Source: Nocardia testacea NBRC 100365
GTDB taxonomy: Bacteria; Actinomycetota; Actinomycetes; Mycobacteriales; Mycobacteriaceae
Length of the DNA: 50,151 bases
Direction of reading: 5' to 3'
NCBI RefSeq assembly: GCF_000308775.1
Contig: NZ_BAGJ01000263.1
Span: 1 to 50,151 of the forward strand
In this document: in pieces, positions 15,714-24,653 of the stretch
Numbering within the stretch: the first letter of the stretch is position 1
How the letters are laid out: every line of letters begins with the position of its first letter
Program-made: the position numbers and the translations under genes
Notes under the pieces: generated by a model
The model's database searches: none
Told to the model about the DNA's origin: nothing
Seen by the model: the letters and a program-made list of their open reading frames with translations, nothing else

Positions 15714-17165
15714 CTACTTCGGTGCCCGGAAGCCGCCGATCTTCCGCTCGAGCAGTTCGGCCAGCCGCAGCGGGGTGCGGTCCTCGAACATCGGACCGAT
15801 GAGCTGCACGCCCACCGGCAGGCCCTCAGGGGAGCGGCCCGCGGGTATCGCGGTGGCGGGCAGGCCGGGCATGGTGGCCATACCGGCCAGGACGAGCTGG
15901 TCGAAGTACGGGTACTCGACGCCGTCGATGTCGATGCGCCGGTCCTCCAGACCTCCGCTGTGGTCGTGCGGGAAGGCGGGCGTGGGCGTGATGGGGCACA
16001 CCACGGCGTCGAACTCGGCGAAGAGCTGCCGCCAGCCGTGCCGGTGGAGTTCGCGCCGGTTGTTCGCCTCGACCCAGTCGCGATGACCGAGCACCATGCC
16101 GCGCAGCCGCGCCGCATCGAGAGTCCGGTCGTCCGCGTTCAGGGCGGCGGCACGGGTCCGCAGCTGTTCGTACACGTCGGCAGGAAGGCTCGCGGCGGCG
16201 TTCGACAGCATCAACAGCATGTAGAGCCTCGCCGCTTCGGCCTGATCGGGCAGCAGCGGGCTGCGCCGTTCGACCCGGGCGCCCTCGTCGACCAGCGCCG
16301 CGGCGACCCGGTTCACGCCCGCCCGCACCGCCGATCCGGTCGGAATGAGTGGATGGTCCTCGATGACCAGCACCCGGAAGTCCGACAGCCGCTCGTGGCG
16401 CGCGGGCGGCAGCGCGAGCTCGTAGGCGACGCCGTGGGTCAGCGGGTCCGGTCCGGCCATCACGTCGAGCAGCAGCGTGAGGTCGCGGGCGGTACGCGCC
16501 ATCGGGCCGACGACGGCGAGATCCAGATCGACCGGCAGGGCCGGCCCGGGCGGCGCGACCATACCGCGGGTCGGCGCAAGCCCGAGTGTCGGCTTGTGCG
16601 CGTAGACACCGCAGAAATGCGCCGGGGTGCGCAGCGATCCGGCGAGGTCGGAGCCGATGGACAGCGCGCCGAATCCGGCCGCCAGTGCCGCCGCCGAACC
16701 ACCGGAGGACCCACCCGATGTGCGGTTGTGATCCCATGGGTTGCCGGTGGTGCCGTAGATCTCGTTGAAGCTCTGGATATCTCGCAGGGTCATCGGCACA
16801 TTGGTCTTGCCGAGGATCACCGCCCCGGCCGCCTTCAGCCGTGACACCTGCACCGCGTCCTCGGCCGGTATGTAGTCGGCGTACCGCGGTATGCCCCAGG
16901 TCGTGGGTAGACCGGCCATGTCGTAGGACTCCTTGACCGTCACCGGGATGCCGAGCAGCGGCCGATCCTCGCCGCGGGCACGCGCCTGGTCGGCGGCGCG
17001 CGCGGCGGCCCGCGCGCGATCGAAATCCGGTACACAGATCGCGTTGATCGCGCTGTCGTCCCGTTCGATACGGGCGATCGCCTCATCGGTCAGTTCCACC
17101 GAAGTCACTTCACCGGCCCGCAGGGCGGCCGCGAGTTGTTCGGCCGAATGAAAACTCCAATTCAT
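15714..17165 (-). CDS. Amidase-signature family amidohydrolase
   Basis: A 483-residue amidase-signature enzyme, hydrolysing a carboxamide to acid and ammonia in the cytoplasm. The Ser-cisSer-Lys triad is in place: Lys78 (TVKES), Ser153 (GGSSGGS) and Ser177 (GSDLAGS). The spacings of 75 and 24 residues match fatty acid amide hydrolase. The ATG at 17165 starts MNWSFHSAEQLAAALRAGEV, the usual family start; an upstream extension is not supported. The natural substrate cannot be read. Whether it shares a pathway with the downstream BVMO is open, since 506 bp and a palindrome separate them. Confidence 0.9.
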   Translation of the reverse strand: MNWSFHSAEQLAAALRAGEVTSVELTDEAIARIERDDSAINAICVPDFDRARAAARAADQARARGEDRPLLGIPVTVKESYDMAGLPTTWGIPRYADYIPAEDAVQVSRLKAAGAVILGKTNVPMTLRDIQSFNEIYGTTGNPWDHNRTSGGSSGGSAAALAAGFGALSIGSDLAGSLRTPAHFCGVYAHKPTLGLAPTRGMVAPPGPALPVDLDLAVVGPMARTARDLTLLLDVMAGPDPLTHGVAYELALPPARHERLSDFRVLVIEDHPLIPTGSAVRAGVNRVAAALVDEGARVERRSPLLPDQAEAARLYMLLMLSNAAASLPADVYEQLRTRAAALNADDRTLDAARLRGMVLGHRDWVEANNRRELHRHGWRQLFAEFDAVVCPITPTPAFPHDHSGGLEDRRIDIDGVEYPYFDQLVLAGMATMPGLPATAIPAGRSPEGLPVGVQLIGPMFEDRTPLRLAELLERKIGGFRAPK

Positions 17166-17368
17166 GGAATCCGACGCTATTGGCCTGCCGGAAGGGGCAT
17201 AAAATGCCGCTTCGCACAATGGAAAGCCCAAGGAAGCGGCCGCACGGGTGAAGTTACACGCTCATCCCGCCATCCGGGACGTCTTACCCCAGGTCACAGC
17301 GTCGGCTTCGAATCGACTCCATGAGCACGGGGCACGAGAATGCCGCGCCGCGCAACGGGATCGATATC

Positions 17369-17968
17369 TCAATTCTCGCGGAACGGCCACCACCAGCGCC
17401 GGCGGCGGGGGTGGCGCACAGTGATTGCGGCGTGCTCGATGCGGCCGGTGATCCGGAGCCGGGGCATCCCCGCTACCGGTGGGACCGCCTTGTTCGTGAT
17501 GCGGCCCCACTCGGTGACCGTATCGTCGAGGTCGATGATCCAGCCCTGGGGCACGACGAATTCGACGCCGCCGTGTGCGGAGTCCACCTCGACCAGAATC
17601 TCCCGGGACCGCAGCACGGCAGTGCCGAAATCGAGTACCACTCTGCCGTGTTCGGAGTGCACGACGATCCGCGGTGGCACCAGCCAGGCGCCCTGCCGTA
17701 CGAGTTTGCTGCCCTTCGAGCGCAGTACCAGGTGGTCTGCCGTACCACCGTGCGCGACAGGCGACAGGTCGGCGGTGATCACCTCCAGCTCCGATCTGGT
17801 TCTACTGGCGTACACGGCGGCGAGTCGCTCATCCAATTCGGTGAGGTCCAGCCGTCCGTCGGCGTGCGCCTGCTGGATGAGCGCGGCGGCGTTATCGCGT
17901 TCGCTGTCGGTGGCGCGCACCGCCGGAAGATTCTCGGGTGGTGGCTCTACCGTCATATTCGTCACCAT
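17369..17968 (-). CDS. DUF1707 domain protein with C-terminal LiaF-like domain
   Basis: A 199-residue protein. The N-terminal DUF1707 domain (about residues 18-70) shows RATDSERDNAAALIQQAHADGRLDLTELDERLAAVYASRT. The second half has beta-strand repeats typical of cell-wall-active-antibiotic-response (LiaF/YvqF-like) domains, and the protein ends in a basic RRRRWWWPF tail that may touch the membrane. No transmembrane helix is present. Two starts are possible, at 17968 or 17956, neither with a strong ribosome binding site. Function is unknown; envelope-stress roles are known for related domains. Confidence 0.82.
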   Translation of the reverse strand: MVTNMTVEPPPENLPAVRATDSERDNAAALIQQAHADGRLDLTELDERLAAVYASRTRSELEVITADLSPVAHGGTADHLVLRSKGSKLVRQGAWLVPPRIVVHSEHGRVVLDFGTAVLRSREILVEVDSAHGGVEFVVPQGWIIDLDDTVTEWGRITNKAVPPVAGMPRLRITGRIEHAAITVRHPRRRRWWWPFREN

Positions 17969-18089
17969 AGCGGAGCAGTTGATCCGCCGGTTTCCGTTCC
18001 GGTGTGAGCGGTGTGGGGCCCGCAGTTCGGCTCGGCTCGCCGCGGTGCCGGGCTCGATGCCGGGGAGGGACAGGGGGACTGTAATGGCC

Positions 18090-19052
18090 TTATTCGGTGG
18101 TAGCCCCGAGAGGACGTGCCGGGACGCGTTCGGTCGCCCGCGCCGCGCTACGGAACTGCCCCGGAGCCTGCGCGCGTGCCCGGCGAAATGCTCGACTGAA
18201 CGCGTAGACCGAGGTGTATCCCACCGAGCGGGCGATCGCGTCGAGGGAATCGTCGCTGTCCCGCAACCGGATCGCGGCCAGATCCATCCGCCATCGCGTC
18301 AGATATTCGGCCGGCGCGGTACCGGTCACCGCACGGAACCGCCGCGTCAGCGTGCTGCGGGAGAGCCTCAGCTCCGCGGCGAGTGAGTCGATGGTCCACC
18401 CCCGGGCCGGCTCCTGATGGAGTTTGGCGAGCGCATCGGTGACCACCGGGTCGGCCAGCACGCCGAGCCAGGAGTCGCGCGCCTCGTCCGGGCTCTTCGC
18501 CGACCAGACCCGTAGCAACTGCACCAACAGTATGTCGACCAGGCGGTTGAGTACGAATGCGGTCGCGATCTGCGGGTAGGCCAGCTCCCGCGACAGCAGC
18601 CGGACGGTGTCGTCGAGACAGTTGCCGCCGTGGTCGGCACTGATGTGCAGAACCTTCGGCAATGATGTCAGCACCTGCGTCGACACCGTGCGGTCGTATC
18701 GGTAACTCGCGCCGAGGATATGCGTCTGCACCGCACCGGCGCCCAACCGCAACACACTGCCCTCCGCCATGGCCGCGTCGCCGCCGCACCCGCCGCACGG
18801 GGCCAGCGGCACTCCGGGAGCACTGCTCAACGCGTGCGCTGCCCCGCTCGGCAACAGCACCACATCGCCGGGCATGAGCTGCTGTGCCTCCTCACCGGGC
18901 AGGCCCAGCCAGGCGGTGCCCGAGGTGACGGCATAGAACGCGGCATCGCAGCGCGCGTCCCACGAGATCCCCCAGGTGCCGCCCGCCTCGATGCGCGCAC
19001 CTGCGGTGCCGCGGACGCCGCCGACCGCGAGTACCTCGGCAAGAACATCCAT
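18090..19052 (-). CDS. AraC-family regulator with cupin sensor domain
   Basis: A 320-residue AraC regulator. The N-terminal cupin (about residues 1-110) includes GEEAQQLMPGDVVLLPSGAAHAL and a cysteine-rich CGGCGG insert that could bind a metal. Two C-terminal helix-turn-helix motifs follow, seen in WTIDSLAAELRLSRSTLTRRF and LDAIARSVGYTSVYAFSRAF. It is divergent from a Ddn-like F420 reductase gene 86 bp away, which it very probably controls. Confidence 0.9.
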   Translation of the reverse strand: MDVLAEVLAVGGVRGTAGARIEAGGTWGISWDARCDAAFYAVTSGTAWLGLPGEEAQQLMPGDVVLLPSGAAHALSSAPGVPLAPCGGCGGDAAMAEGSVLRLGAGAVQTHILGASYRYDRTVSTQVLTSLPKVLHISADHGGNCLDDTVRLLSRELAYPQIATAFVLNRLVDILLVQLLRVWSAKSPDEARDSWLGVLADPVVTDALAKLHQEPARGWTIDSLAAELRLSRSTLTRRFRAVTGTAPAEYLTRWRMDLAAIRLRDSDDSLDAIARSVGYTSVYAFSRAFRRARAQAPGQFRSAARATERVPARPLGATTE

Positions 19053-19126
19053 ACATCCGATGATAATGCGACAATCAGATATGTTTCTGGCCGATTCTGC
19101 TATCGATCAATTCACTCTGTACCGCA

Positions 19127-19138
19127 TATGGTCGAACC
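19127..19138 (+). promoter_or_regulatory. Possible leaderless -10 element
   Basis: TATGGT (19127-19132) stands six bases before the ATG at 19139, and no Shine-Dalgarno is visible. This geometry predicts a leaderless transcript, common in actinobacteria. The -35 is not clear. Confidence 0.3.
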
Positions 19139-19567
19139 ATGGCAGACGTGGACGAGATCATCAAGATGAACACCCAGGTCATCACCGAATTCCGGGAGAA
19201 GGGTGGCACCGTCGGCGGCATGTTCGAAGGCTTTCCGCTGATCCTTGTGCATCACAAAGGCGCGAAATCGGGCGTCGAACGCATCGCGCCGCTGGTCCCC
19301 TACCTGGAGGGTGACCGGATCTTCATCTTCGCCAGCTTGGGTGGCAGCCCGAAGCACCCCGCCTGGTACCACAACCTGGTGGCCAACCCGCACACCACCG
19401 TCGAGTACGGCACAGAGACGTTCCCGGTCACCGCTCGGGTGCTACCCAGGGCCGAGCGCGACGAGATCTACGCCAAACAGGTCGCCGTGCAGCCTCAGTT
19501 CGGTGAGTACCAGCGCAAGACCGACCGGGTCATACCCGTCGTCGAGTTGCAGCGGGCGGGCCACTGA
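19139..19567 (+). CDS. Ddn-like F420-dependent nitroreductase family protein
   Basis: A 142-residue deazaflavin-dependent nitroreductase family member. Visible motifs are HHKGAKSGVERIAPLVPYLEG, then GSPKHPAWYHNLVANPHTTVEYG, which forms the F420 pocket, and the RVIPVVEL end. It is expected to use F420H2 for quinone or xenobiotic reduction. It is divergent from an AraC regulator with a cupin sensor, suggesting substrate-induced expression. It shares the fold, but only modest sequence, with the protein at 260-718. Confidence 0.9.
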   Translation: MADVDEIIKMNTQVITEFREKGGTVGGMFEGFPLILVHHKGAKSGVERIAPLVPYLEGDRIFIFASLGGSPKHPAWYHNLVANPHTTVEYGTETFPVTARVLPRAERDEIYAKQVAVQPQFGEYQRKTDRVIPVVELQRAGH

Positions 19568-19619
19568 CGCGACGCTGCCTTGCATTGGCGTGGCGGTATC
19601 GAGCGGTTTCTGGTGACGG

Positions 19620-20150
19620 TTACCAGATATCAGCCCAGACGGGCCGTTTGGAAATGTCGAGCAATGCGGAATTCTTGTGGACGACGACGGGAACCGAGGC
19701 CCCGGCACTGAGCTGTTCGGCCAGTGCGCGCGCTCTCGCCTCCTGGAACTGAAGGTAGAAGTATTGCTTCTGCACGCGGGCTTCGCTGCTGCTCACCGGG
19801 TGTGTGAACTGGGCTTCGACCCGGACCCGCCATAGATCGAAGTCGAACGGCCCCCGATTGTGCTTGCGCTGTAGATCGGATTCGACCACCACCGCGGCCG
19901 CCGCATGCCCGATACGCCGCAGATAGTTGCGGCGTATCCGCCATGCCGCGCCGAGAACGAGCATCCACGCGCCGATACCCAGCACCGCGCTCACCGGGAG
20001 AAACAACGCCATGGAGACCGGTGACCCTGTCGCCCGGGCGATAACGGCGCCCAGGTTCAACGCACCGGCCATGAACGCCACTGCCGCTACCGGGACGCCG
20101 AGTGTCCAGACCAGTGACATCGGGCCGACCATCCTGCCGGACCGACCCAT
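19620..20150 (-). CDS. Two-helix membrane protein of a type VII-linked unit
   Basis: A 176-residue protein with two transmembrane segments at about residues 10-35 and 45-68, then a soluble C-terminal domain of mixed charge. GAGGAGAT lies before the ATG at 20150. I do not recognise the family. It is the last gene of a same-strand run with the DUF3558 lipoprotein, the EspC-like protein and the proline-rich protein, so a role in the same envelope process is inferred from position alone. Confidence 0.7.
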   Translation of the reverse strand: MGRSGRMVGPMSLVWTLGVPVAAVAFMAGALNLGAVIARATGSPVSMALFLPVSAVLGIGAWMLVLGAAWRIRRNYLRRIGHAAAAVVVESDLQRKHNRGPFDFDLWRVRVEAQFTHPVSSSEARVQKQYFYLQFQEARARALAEQLSAGASVPVVVHKNSALLDISKRPVWADIW

Positions 20151-20218
20151 ATCATCTCCTCGAACTCGACTGGCAATCCAACGATCGATATGACGCCGGA
20201 GTACGAACAGTGTTCAGC

Positions 20219-20716
20219 TCAGCGCCACCGCTGCTCGCCGGGATACTCGTCGAAGTCATCGGGCCAGTCGCTGGGCCCGACGACAGTTTCGCCCGTTCGT
20301 GGGCGACGGGTCGAGGTCGGAGGCGATGGCCGGGTGGGAGCCGGCGGCGGTGCGGGTACTCGCGGTGGTTCCGGAGTCCACGTCCAGGTGAACTGAGGCG
20401 AGTTCTTCATTTCGGCGACCTCCGGTGGCACCGGATTCGCCAGAGTCTCGATATCGCCCCAACGGCATTCACCGGTGGCTACTCGTTCGGCGTATGTTTT
20501 GAGCGCCGGGGACGCGGTGTCCATCGCCGCGACCATGGAAATGAACTCCTCCGTGACCTCGGTCGGTCCGTCGAAGAGCTCATCGATGTCCATACCGGCC
20601 AAACGGATCGTGGCCGTGCGCAGGTTATCTACCGCGTCCATGACCTTCCGGGCGATCGCGTCCACCGCGGGATCGATATCGGGTTCCCGCATACTGCCCC
20701 ATTGTGGTTTGCTCAC
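20219..20716 (-). CDS. Proline-rich-tailed hypothetical protein, coupled to the EspC-like gene
   Basis: A 165-residue protein. The first ~95 residues are helical and acidic (DPAVDAIARKVMDAVDNLR); the tail is rich in proline, arginine and tryptophan. The GTG start at 20716 forms GTGA with the upstream stop, a four-base overlap indicating translational coupling, and is preferred over the ATG at 20692. No family is recognised. Being coupled to a type VII secretion-type substrate, it could be a partner or chaperone; that is inference. Confidence 0.68.
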   Translation of the reverse strand: MSKPQWGSMREPDIDPAVDAIARKVMDAVDNLRTATIRLAGMDIDELFDGPTEVTEEFISMVAAMDTASPALKTYAERVATGECRWGDIETLANPVPPEVAEMKNSPQFTWTWTPEPPRVPAPPPAPTRPSPPTSTRRPRTGETVVGPSDWPDDFDEYPGEQRWR

Positions 20717-21972
20717 GCGTTCTCCCACGGTGCGGTGCCGGACCCGACGTCGTAGGACTGTGTGGGCCGGTTGGTGGTGGCTCCGTAATCCGCGATCTGT
20801 GCGATGTCCTGACCGACGGCCGCCGCGCGGGTCGCGTCATCGATCTTGCCGGTGACGGGCGCGACGGTCTCCTCCAGCTTCTGTTTCGCGTTCTCTCGCA
20901 GCTGACCCACCGGATCCTTGATTATGTCGAGCAGCCTCTTGAAGGCATCGGCAAGCTCTTTGATCTTGCCGACCACATCGATCGCGGCATTGACGAGGAG
21001 CCCGATATCCACCACCAGCTTGGCGATACGAGCAGCTCCGAGCCCCGGCACCGCCGCGGAAAGGATGTTCGCGACCGACTTGAGGGCGCCTTTGATGTCG
21101 TCGAAGTCGACGTACTTGTTGAGCATCCCCCAGAGCTTGTCGAGGATGGTCCGGATGCCGTCCCTGATCATGTCGGCGACCTCACCGGCGCAATCACTGA
21201 CGACCCGGCCGACCGGGCCTTCCCATTTCATCGCCGCGATCTGCTTGATCGCCCAATCGTGAAAGGATACGGCGGCCGCGCCGTCCCAATTGGGTTGGCC
21301 GTTTGTGCTTCCGTCGATCCGCTTCACCCCGGATTCGAGGTTCTTACCGCAGGCCTCGATGCCATTGCCGGCGGCCTTGTACACCTCCCCGAGCCTGCGG
21401 ATCTCGGACCAGTTTCCCGGAATCGGCTCCAGGCATTTCACGAGCGGGTCGTATTCGGTGCCTGCGGCCCGGGTGATGCTCTTGATGGATTCGTTCACGT
21501 TCCCGAGCACCGGGAAGACTTCGGCGATGAGACCGGCGAGCTCTTCTTTGTTCGCGGCAGGCGCCTCGAGTTTGAACGATTCCGGCTTGGGATAGGTGGC
21601 GGCTCCCGCATACTGCGCGGTGACGCCGATCTCCTCGGTGCTGTTATTCCCGGGGAGGGCAGACTCGGTGGCCGCGTTCAGCGCGGCATAGGTCTTCTGG
21701 TCCTGGTCGTGATACAGCCAGGCGGCCTTGTTGAGTTCCGTCCCGCTGCCGGTGGTGGTCTCGGCGAGCACCCGGTGGCGCTGGGACATCCAGTCCGCCG
21801 CATCGTTGATGGGGGCTACGAGGGTGTCGATGATCGGCCCGTGCAACCAATCCGCCGCCTTCCCCTCCTTCGCCACGAAATCCGACGCCGACTGGAGGTC
21901 GGTACCGATCGAGGTGAGGAGAACCCCCAGGCCGGCGATCTCGCTCGGGTTTGCCGATAGCGTCTCGGTCAT
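20713..21972 (-). CDS. EspC/WXG100-like type VII secretion substrate with long C-terminal domain
   Basis: A 419-residue protein. Residues 1-105 look like an EspC-type helical hairpin: SEIAGLGVLLTSIGTDLQSA, then a turn near DWLHG, then a second helix ending in Y87-H-D-Q-D91, which fits the YxxxD/E type VII export motif. The C-terminal ~300 residues are helical with a glycine/valine/alanine-rich segment (about 310-340) of unknown role. GAAGGA precedes the ATG at 21972. It lies 84 bp behind a DUF3558 lipoprotein gene. No ESX core genes are in the window, so export would rely on machinery elsewhere. Confidence 0.75.
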   Translation of the reverse strand: MTETLSANPSEIAGLGVLLTSIGTDLQSASDFVAKEGKAADWLHGPIIDTLVAPINDAADWMSQRHRVLAETTTGSGTELNKAAWLYHDQDQKTYAALNAATESALPGNNSTEEIGVTAQYAGAATYPKPESFKLEAPAANKEELAGLIAEVFPVLGNVNESIKSITRAAGTEYDPLVKCLEPIPGNWSEIRRLGEVYKAAGNGIEACGKNLESGVKRIDGSTNGQPNWDGAAAVSFHDWAIKQIAAMKWEGPVGRVVSDCAGEVADMIRDGIRTILDKLWGMLNKYVDFDDIKGALKSVANILSAAVPGLGAARIAKLVVDIGLLVNAAIDVVGKIKELADAFKRLLDIIKDPVGQLRENAKQKLEETVAPVTGKIDDATRAAAVGQDIAQIADYGATTNRPTQSYDVGSGTAPWENA

Positions 21973-22056
21973 CGATATCCTTCGATCCGTTCGTTTCCTC
22001 GTTGGCTTCACACCGACCGAGTTATGGCTCGGTCGGACGGGTTGACGATTGAAGAC

Positions 22057-22695
22057 CTATGCGGTGCCGAGCGATTCGGACAAAATCTCGGCAACCCGGC
22101 GGATCTCGTCGCAGGGGGCAGGCGCCTGGGCCGGGCCTGCCGGCAACGCCATGATGCCGACCCGGAAGATCCCGTCGGTTGATGCGACGGCTGCCGAGCA
22201 CGCGCCGGTATTCGCCGGAGTCCGGTACAGCAGGGCCTGCCGCCCACCGATCGGGTCCGAGCCGAAAACCTTGTGACCGGAGTTCTTTCGGATGTCGTCG
22301 AGGGTCAGATCGCTCGATGTCACCGATACCGCGCCGATGGGGTACTTCTCCCCGTCGACCAGGCTTTCGCGCCAGAACTGGCAGCCGATCTCCGTGAAGA
22401 TGCCGACGCCTTCGGTGGTAGCTCTTTCGCGGGTTCCCGGGTCGAATCCGGCCCTGGTGACCAGGTCGTCGCCCACACTCACACACGGGTCGAACCGGAC
22501 CGGCTTCGCACCGGTCTGTACCGGTGCCGGTGGGACACTCACCTGCACGGAGACGCTTGCTCCCGCAGACGCTGTCGGCAAGGTGGTTGCCCCCGGAACG
22601 CTCGCCGTCGCCTCCCGGTCGGCTGAACCACCGGAACACGCCGCCAGCACCAGTGCACTCGCCACCAGGCAACCGGTGGCGGAAATCGTCCTCAT
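22057..22695 (-). CDS. DUF3558 family lipoprotein
   Basis: A 212-residue lipoprotein. The signal peptide ends in the lipobox LAAC with Cys20, so it should be lipid-anchored on the outer face of the membrane. A serine/threonine-rich linker follows. The DUF3558 domain has FDPCVSVGDDLVTRAGFDPGTRE, GCQFWRE and a C-terminal cysteine pair. DUF3558 lipoproteins are common in Nocardia and mycobacteria (LppA/LprB-like), mostly of unknown role. It is the first gene of the four-gene minus-strand unit with an EspC-like substrate. Confidence 0.88.
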   Translation of the reverse strand: MRTISATGCLVASALVLAACSGGSADREATASVPGATTLPTASAGASVSVQVSVPPAPVQTGAKPVRFDPCVSVGDDLVTRAGFDPGTRERATTEGVGIFTEIGCQFWRESLVDGEKYPIGAVSVTSSDLTLDDIRKNSGHKVFGSDPIGGRQALLYRTPANTGACSAAVASTDGIFRVGIMALPAGPAQAPAPCDEIRRVAEILSESLGTA

Positions 22696-22993
22696 TACCG
22701 AACCCCTGAACGTCGATACAGCCGTCCGCCCCCCTCGGGCACAGACAATCACCAGCAATCGGTAATGATGGCATAGGCTGCCGCATCGGTCTCGCGGAGC
22801 CCTGGATGTGGAGGTTTCATACTCCGTGCCAGGTTCAGTCGAGTACTCGTCCGGGGTAGGCCATGTGCCGGTGCCGCCGGGCGTACTGCGATCGGCATGA
22901 CTCGGCCGTGGAGTCAGTCGTTCAGCCGGCGCATATCTGTGGACATCTTCTGAAGACGCCGACCGATCCCGCTGCGTGGGCTACCGGCACCGG

Positions 22994-23425
22994 TCAGAAG
23001 TCGCTCGAGTAGTCCTGGCTGATCCAGCGGTCGGGGCGGATGGTGAACAGGACTGATTGGCTGCCGTCCATCTTGTCGGCGAACTCGCGTCCGCCTTCGG
23101 GACCGAGGTAGCGGACGGCGATGGCTTCCCGCGCGTCATGAGGGGACGGGGTCTCGACACCGACGACGGTGCCTTCGACGATGACGTACTGATACGGCAG
23201 TTCTTCGCGCTGGACGACCAAGGTCACCACACCGGCTTCCTGGATGAGCCGCGCCTTGCGCCGGTTCGCGCCGGTGTTGACCCGGATATCACCGCCTGGG
23301 ACGTAGTCGTACCAGATCGGAACCGAGGCGGGTGGCCGCCCGTCGGTCGCCGCGACGGACAGCACCGCAATGTGCTTGCCCGCGAGAAATTCTTGGCGTT
23401 CGGCTTCGGTGAAGGGTTTCGGCAT
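22994..23425 (-). CDS. Pyridoxamine-phosphate-oxidase-fold (FMN/F420-binding) protein
   Basis: A 143-residue split-barrel protein of the PPOX/FDOR-B type. FLAGKHIAVLSVAATDGRPPASVPIWYDYVPGG is the flavin-fold start, NTGANRRKARLIQEAGVVTLVVQREELPYQYVIVEGTVVG the core, and PDRWISQDYSSDF the end. Mycobacterial relatives use FMN, F420 or biliverdin; which one applies here is unclear. The ATG at 23425 gives standard length. It is unpaired, with no obvious operon partner. Confidence 0.85.
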   Translation of the reverse strand: MPKPFTEAERQEFLAGKHIAVLSVAATDGRPPASVPIWYDYVPGGDIRVNTGANRRKARLIQEAGVVTLVVQREELPYQYVIVEGTVVGVETPSPHDAREAIAVRYLGPEGGREFADKMDGSQSVLFTIRPDRWISQDYSSDF

Positions 23426-23674
23426 ACAGCATGTAACCGGCCGATCGGTGGCTCTCTTCCCGTCCGGCCCGTGGGCGCGGCCCGTCCCACCGCGTTGCCG
23501 GCTCGACCGTTGTACTCGTCACGACGGCGCCGACGAGCAGGAAAGGCGTCGAACTGCTCGGCTTCGACATCAGTGACAAGCGCATGGGCGGCCTGCGCAC
23601 CGCGGGATATGCAAAAGAATTCAATATGTTCGGAACTTCGTCGGTCCAACACTACGAGGGGGTCGTACCCACCC

Positions 23675-24238
23675 ATGGCGCTACCGATTTTCCGGACCCA
23701 CCGGACAGAAGGAAGGGCGACCGCACCGACCCGACCCGATGGCAGCGTGCCGCCGAGGGCTCTCCCGGTGGCACTGCGCGGCGTTCTCGTCTGCATGCTC
23801 CTGCTGGTCGCGCTGACAGGGATGGGACGCGCCGAGTCCGTCGACCGTGCGGCGAAGGCAGATACCGAAACCGGAACCGGCCCGGAGCTCATCCGGGAGG
23901 CGACCGAATACGGCGGGTGGATTCTTCCGGCCGGCGGGAAGGTCCTCTTGGTGAAGAAGGAAGCCGGATGCGAGCCCCGGTTCCGGCTGGCCGTCGAGAT
24001 GACGCCGCCCGATCTGGTGTGGATGCTGGAGAACTCGGGCTATTCGACCCCGCTCGGAGCCGGGCACTCATTGTCCATCTCCACGATCGCCGGACCTGAT
24101 CCGAACTCGTCGCCGAAGCTGCTCTACGGCCGCGACAACATCACTTCCCCGTCGGGGAACCTGGTCTTCCGAAAGGTTCTGGTCGACGAGCGTGACGCGG
24201 AGACCCGAATCGTCCATCTGGAGTTCCTGAACATCTGA
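23675..24238 (+). CDS. Exported or membrane-anchored hypothetical protein
   Basis: A 188-residue protein. After about 31 polar residues comes a hydrophobic stretch (RGVLVCMLLLVALTGMGRAES) that reads as a signal peptide or anchor. The mature domain has EYGGWILPAGGKVLLVKKEAGCEPRFRLAVEMTPPDLVWMLENSGY. An alternative GTG at 23768 with GAGGG upstream would begin directly at the signal sequence and give 156 residues; I cannot choose firmly. Family unknown. Confidence 0.55.
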   Translation: MALPIFRTHRTEGRATAPTRPDGSVPPRALPVALRGVLVCMLLLVALTGMGRAESVDRAAKADTETGTGPELIREATEYGGWILPAGGKVLLVKKEAGCEPRFRLAVEMTPPDLVWMLENSGYSTPLGAGHSLSISTIAGPDPNSSPKLLYGRDNITSPSGNLVFRKVLVDERDAETRIVHLEFLNI

Positions 24239-24392
24239 CCGAACCAGCCCTGCCGCAGGCGCAGTGCCATGGAACGGTTCTACGCGCGTTCGGACGCCGG
24301 CTCCAGGTGGGCGACATCCAGCTCGAACCCTGAACCGATCGGCAGTAACTCCGGGTTGGATCTCGAAGGGGGACAGCGGACAGGAGCGAACT
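24239..24392. other. Spacer before the first SLOG-like remnant
   Basis: There is no intact gene here. A short minus-strand frame reads like a protein C-terminus (ELLPIGSGFELDVAHLEPASERA then stop, near 24345-24275). It cannot be traced to a start and may be debris. Confidence 0.3.
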
Positions 24393-24600
24393 ATGCGGGG
24401 GCGCTGTGACCGGCCCATGAACGTCACCGAGGAGACCGCGGTGCTGATGCGTGCGGAGATCACTCGACGCCTCACCGAGGTACCCGATCCGGTGGGAGCG
24501 AGCTGCCTCGCTCGGGGAGCCGATGCGCAGTTCGCGAGCGGTGCTCGAGGCTGGTGGCGAGGCGCTGGATTTCTTGTTGCAGCACAGCGCGGCCGATGAG
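24393..24600 (+). pseudogene. Frameshifted remnant of a SLOG-like (Rossmann nucleotide-binding) protein
   Basis: The sequence aligns with the copy at 33400-33590. Both begin in GAACTATGCGGG and share M-N-V/I-T-E-E-T-A-V-L and the VPD..VG.SC.ARGAD stretch. In this copy an insertion/deletion pair shifts the frame over the first ~8 codons, removing the AVTGH motif. A second deletion (about two bases) after QFA shifts the AVLEAGG continuation out of frame. It ends shortly after, before the DHFR-like gene. I place the family with SLOG-like proteins by the MRVAVTGHMN...GVSCIARGAD pattern. Confidence 0.65.
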
Positions 24601-24653
24601 TTTGTGGCTCCCGGCCGGTCCAAGTTCGTGACACCCCAGGAAAGGACATCGCC

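Noticed and set aside
12232..17165. P450, BVMO and amidase as a natural-product gene cluster
   Set aside because: No PKS, NRPS, terpene or RiPP core gene is present; the genes converge or are separated by long spacers and appear to be independently controlled.
20704..21960. 418-residue plus-strand frame
   Set aside because: It mirrors the EspC-like gene, which has a ribosome binding site, a YxxxD motif and a coupled neighbour.
23426..23674. Plus-strand peptide reading ELLGFDISDKRMGGLRTAGY
   Set aside because: No start, no family recognised and the length is short. It may be debris but there is nothing to support a gene.
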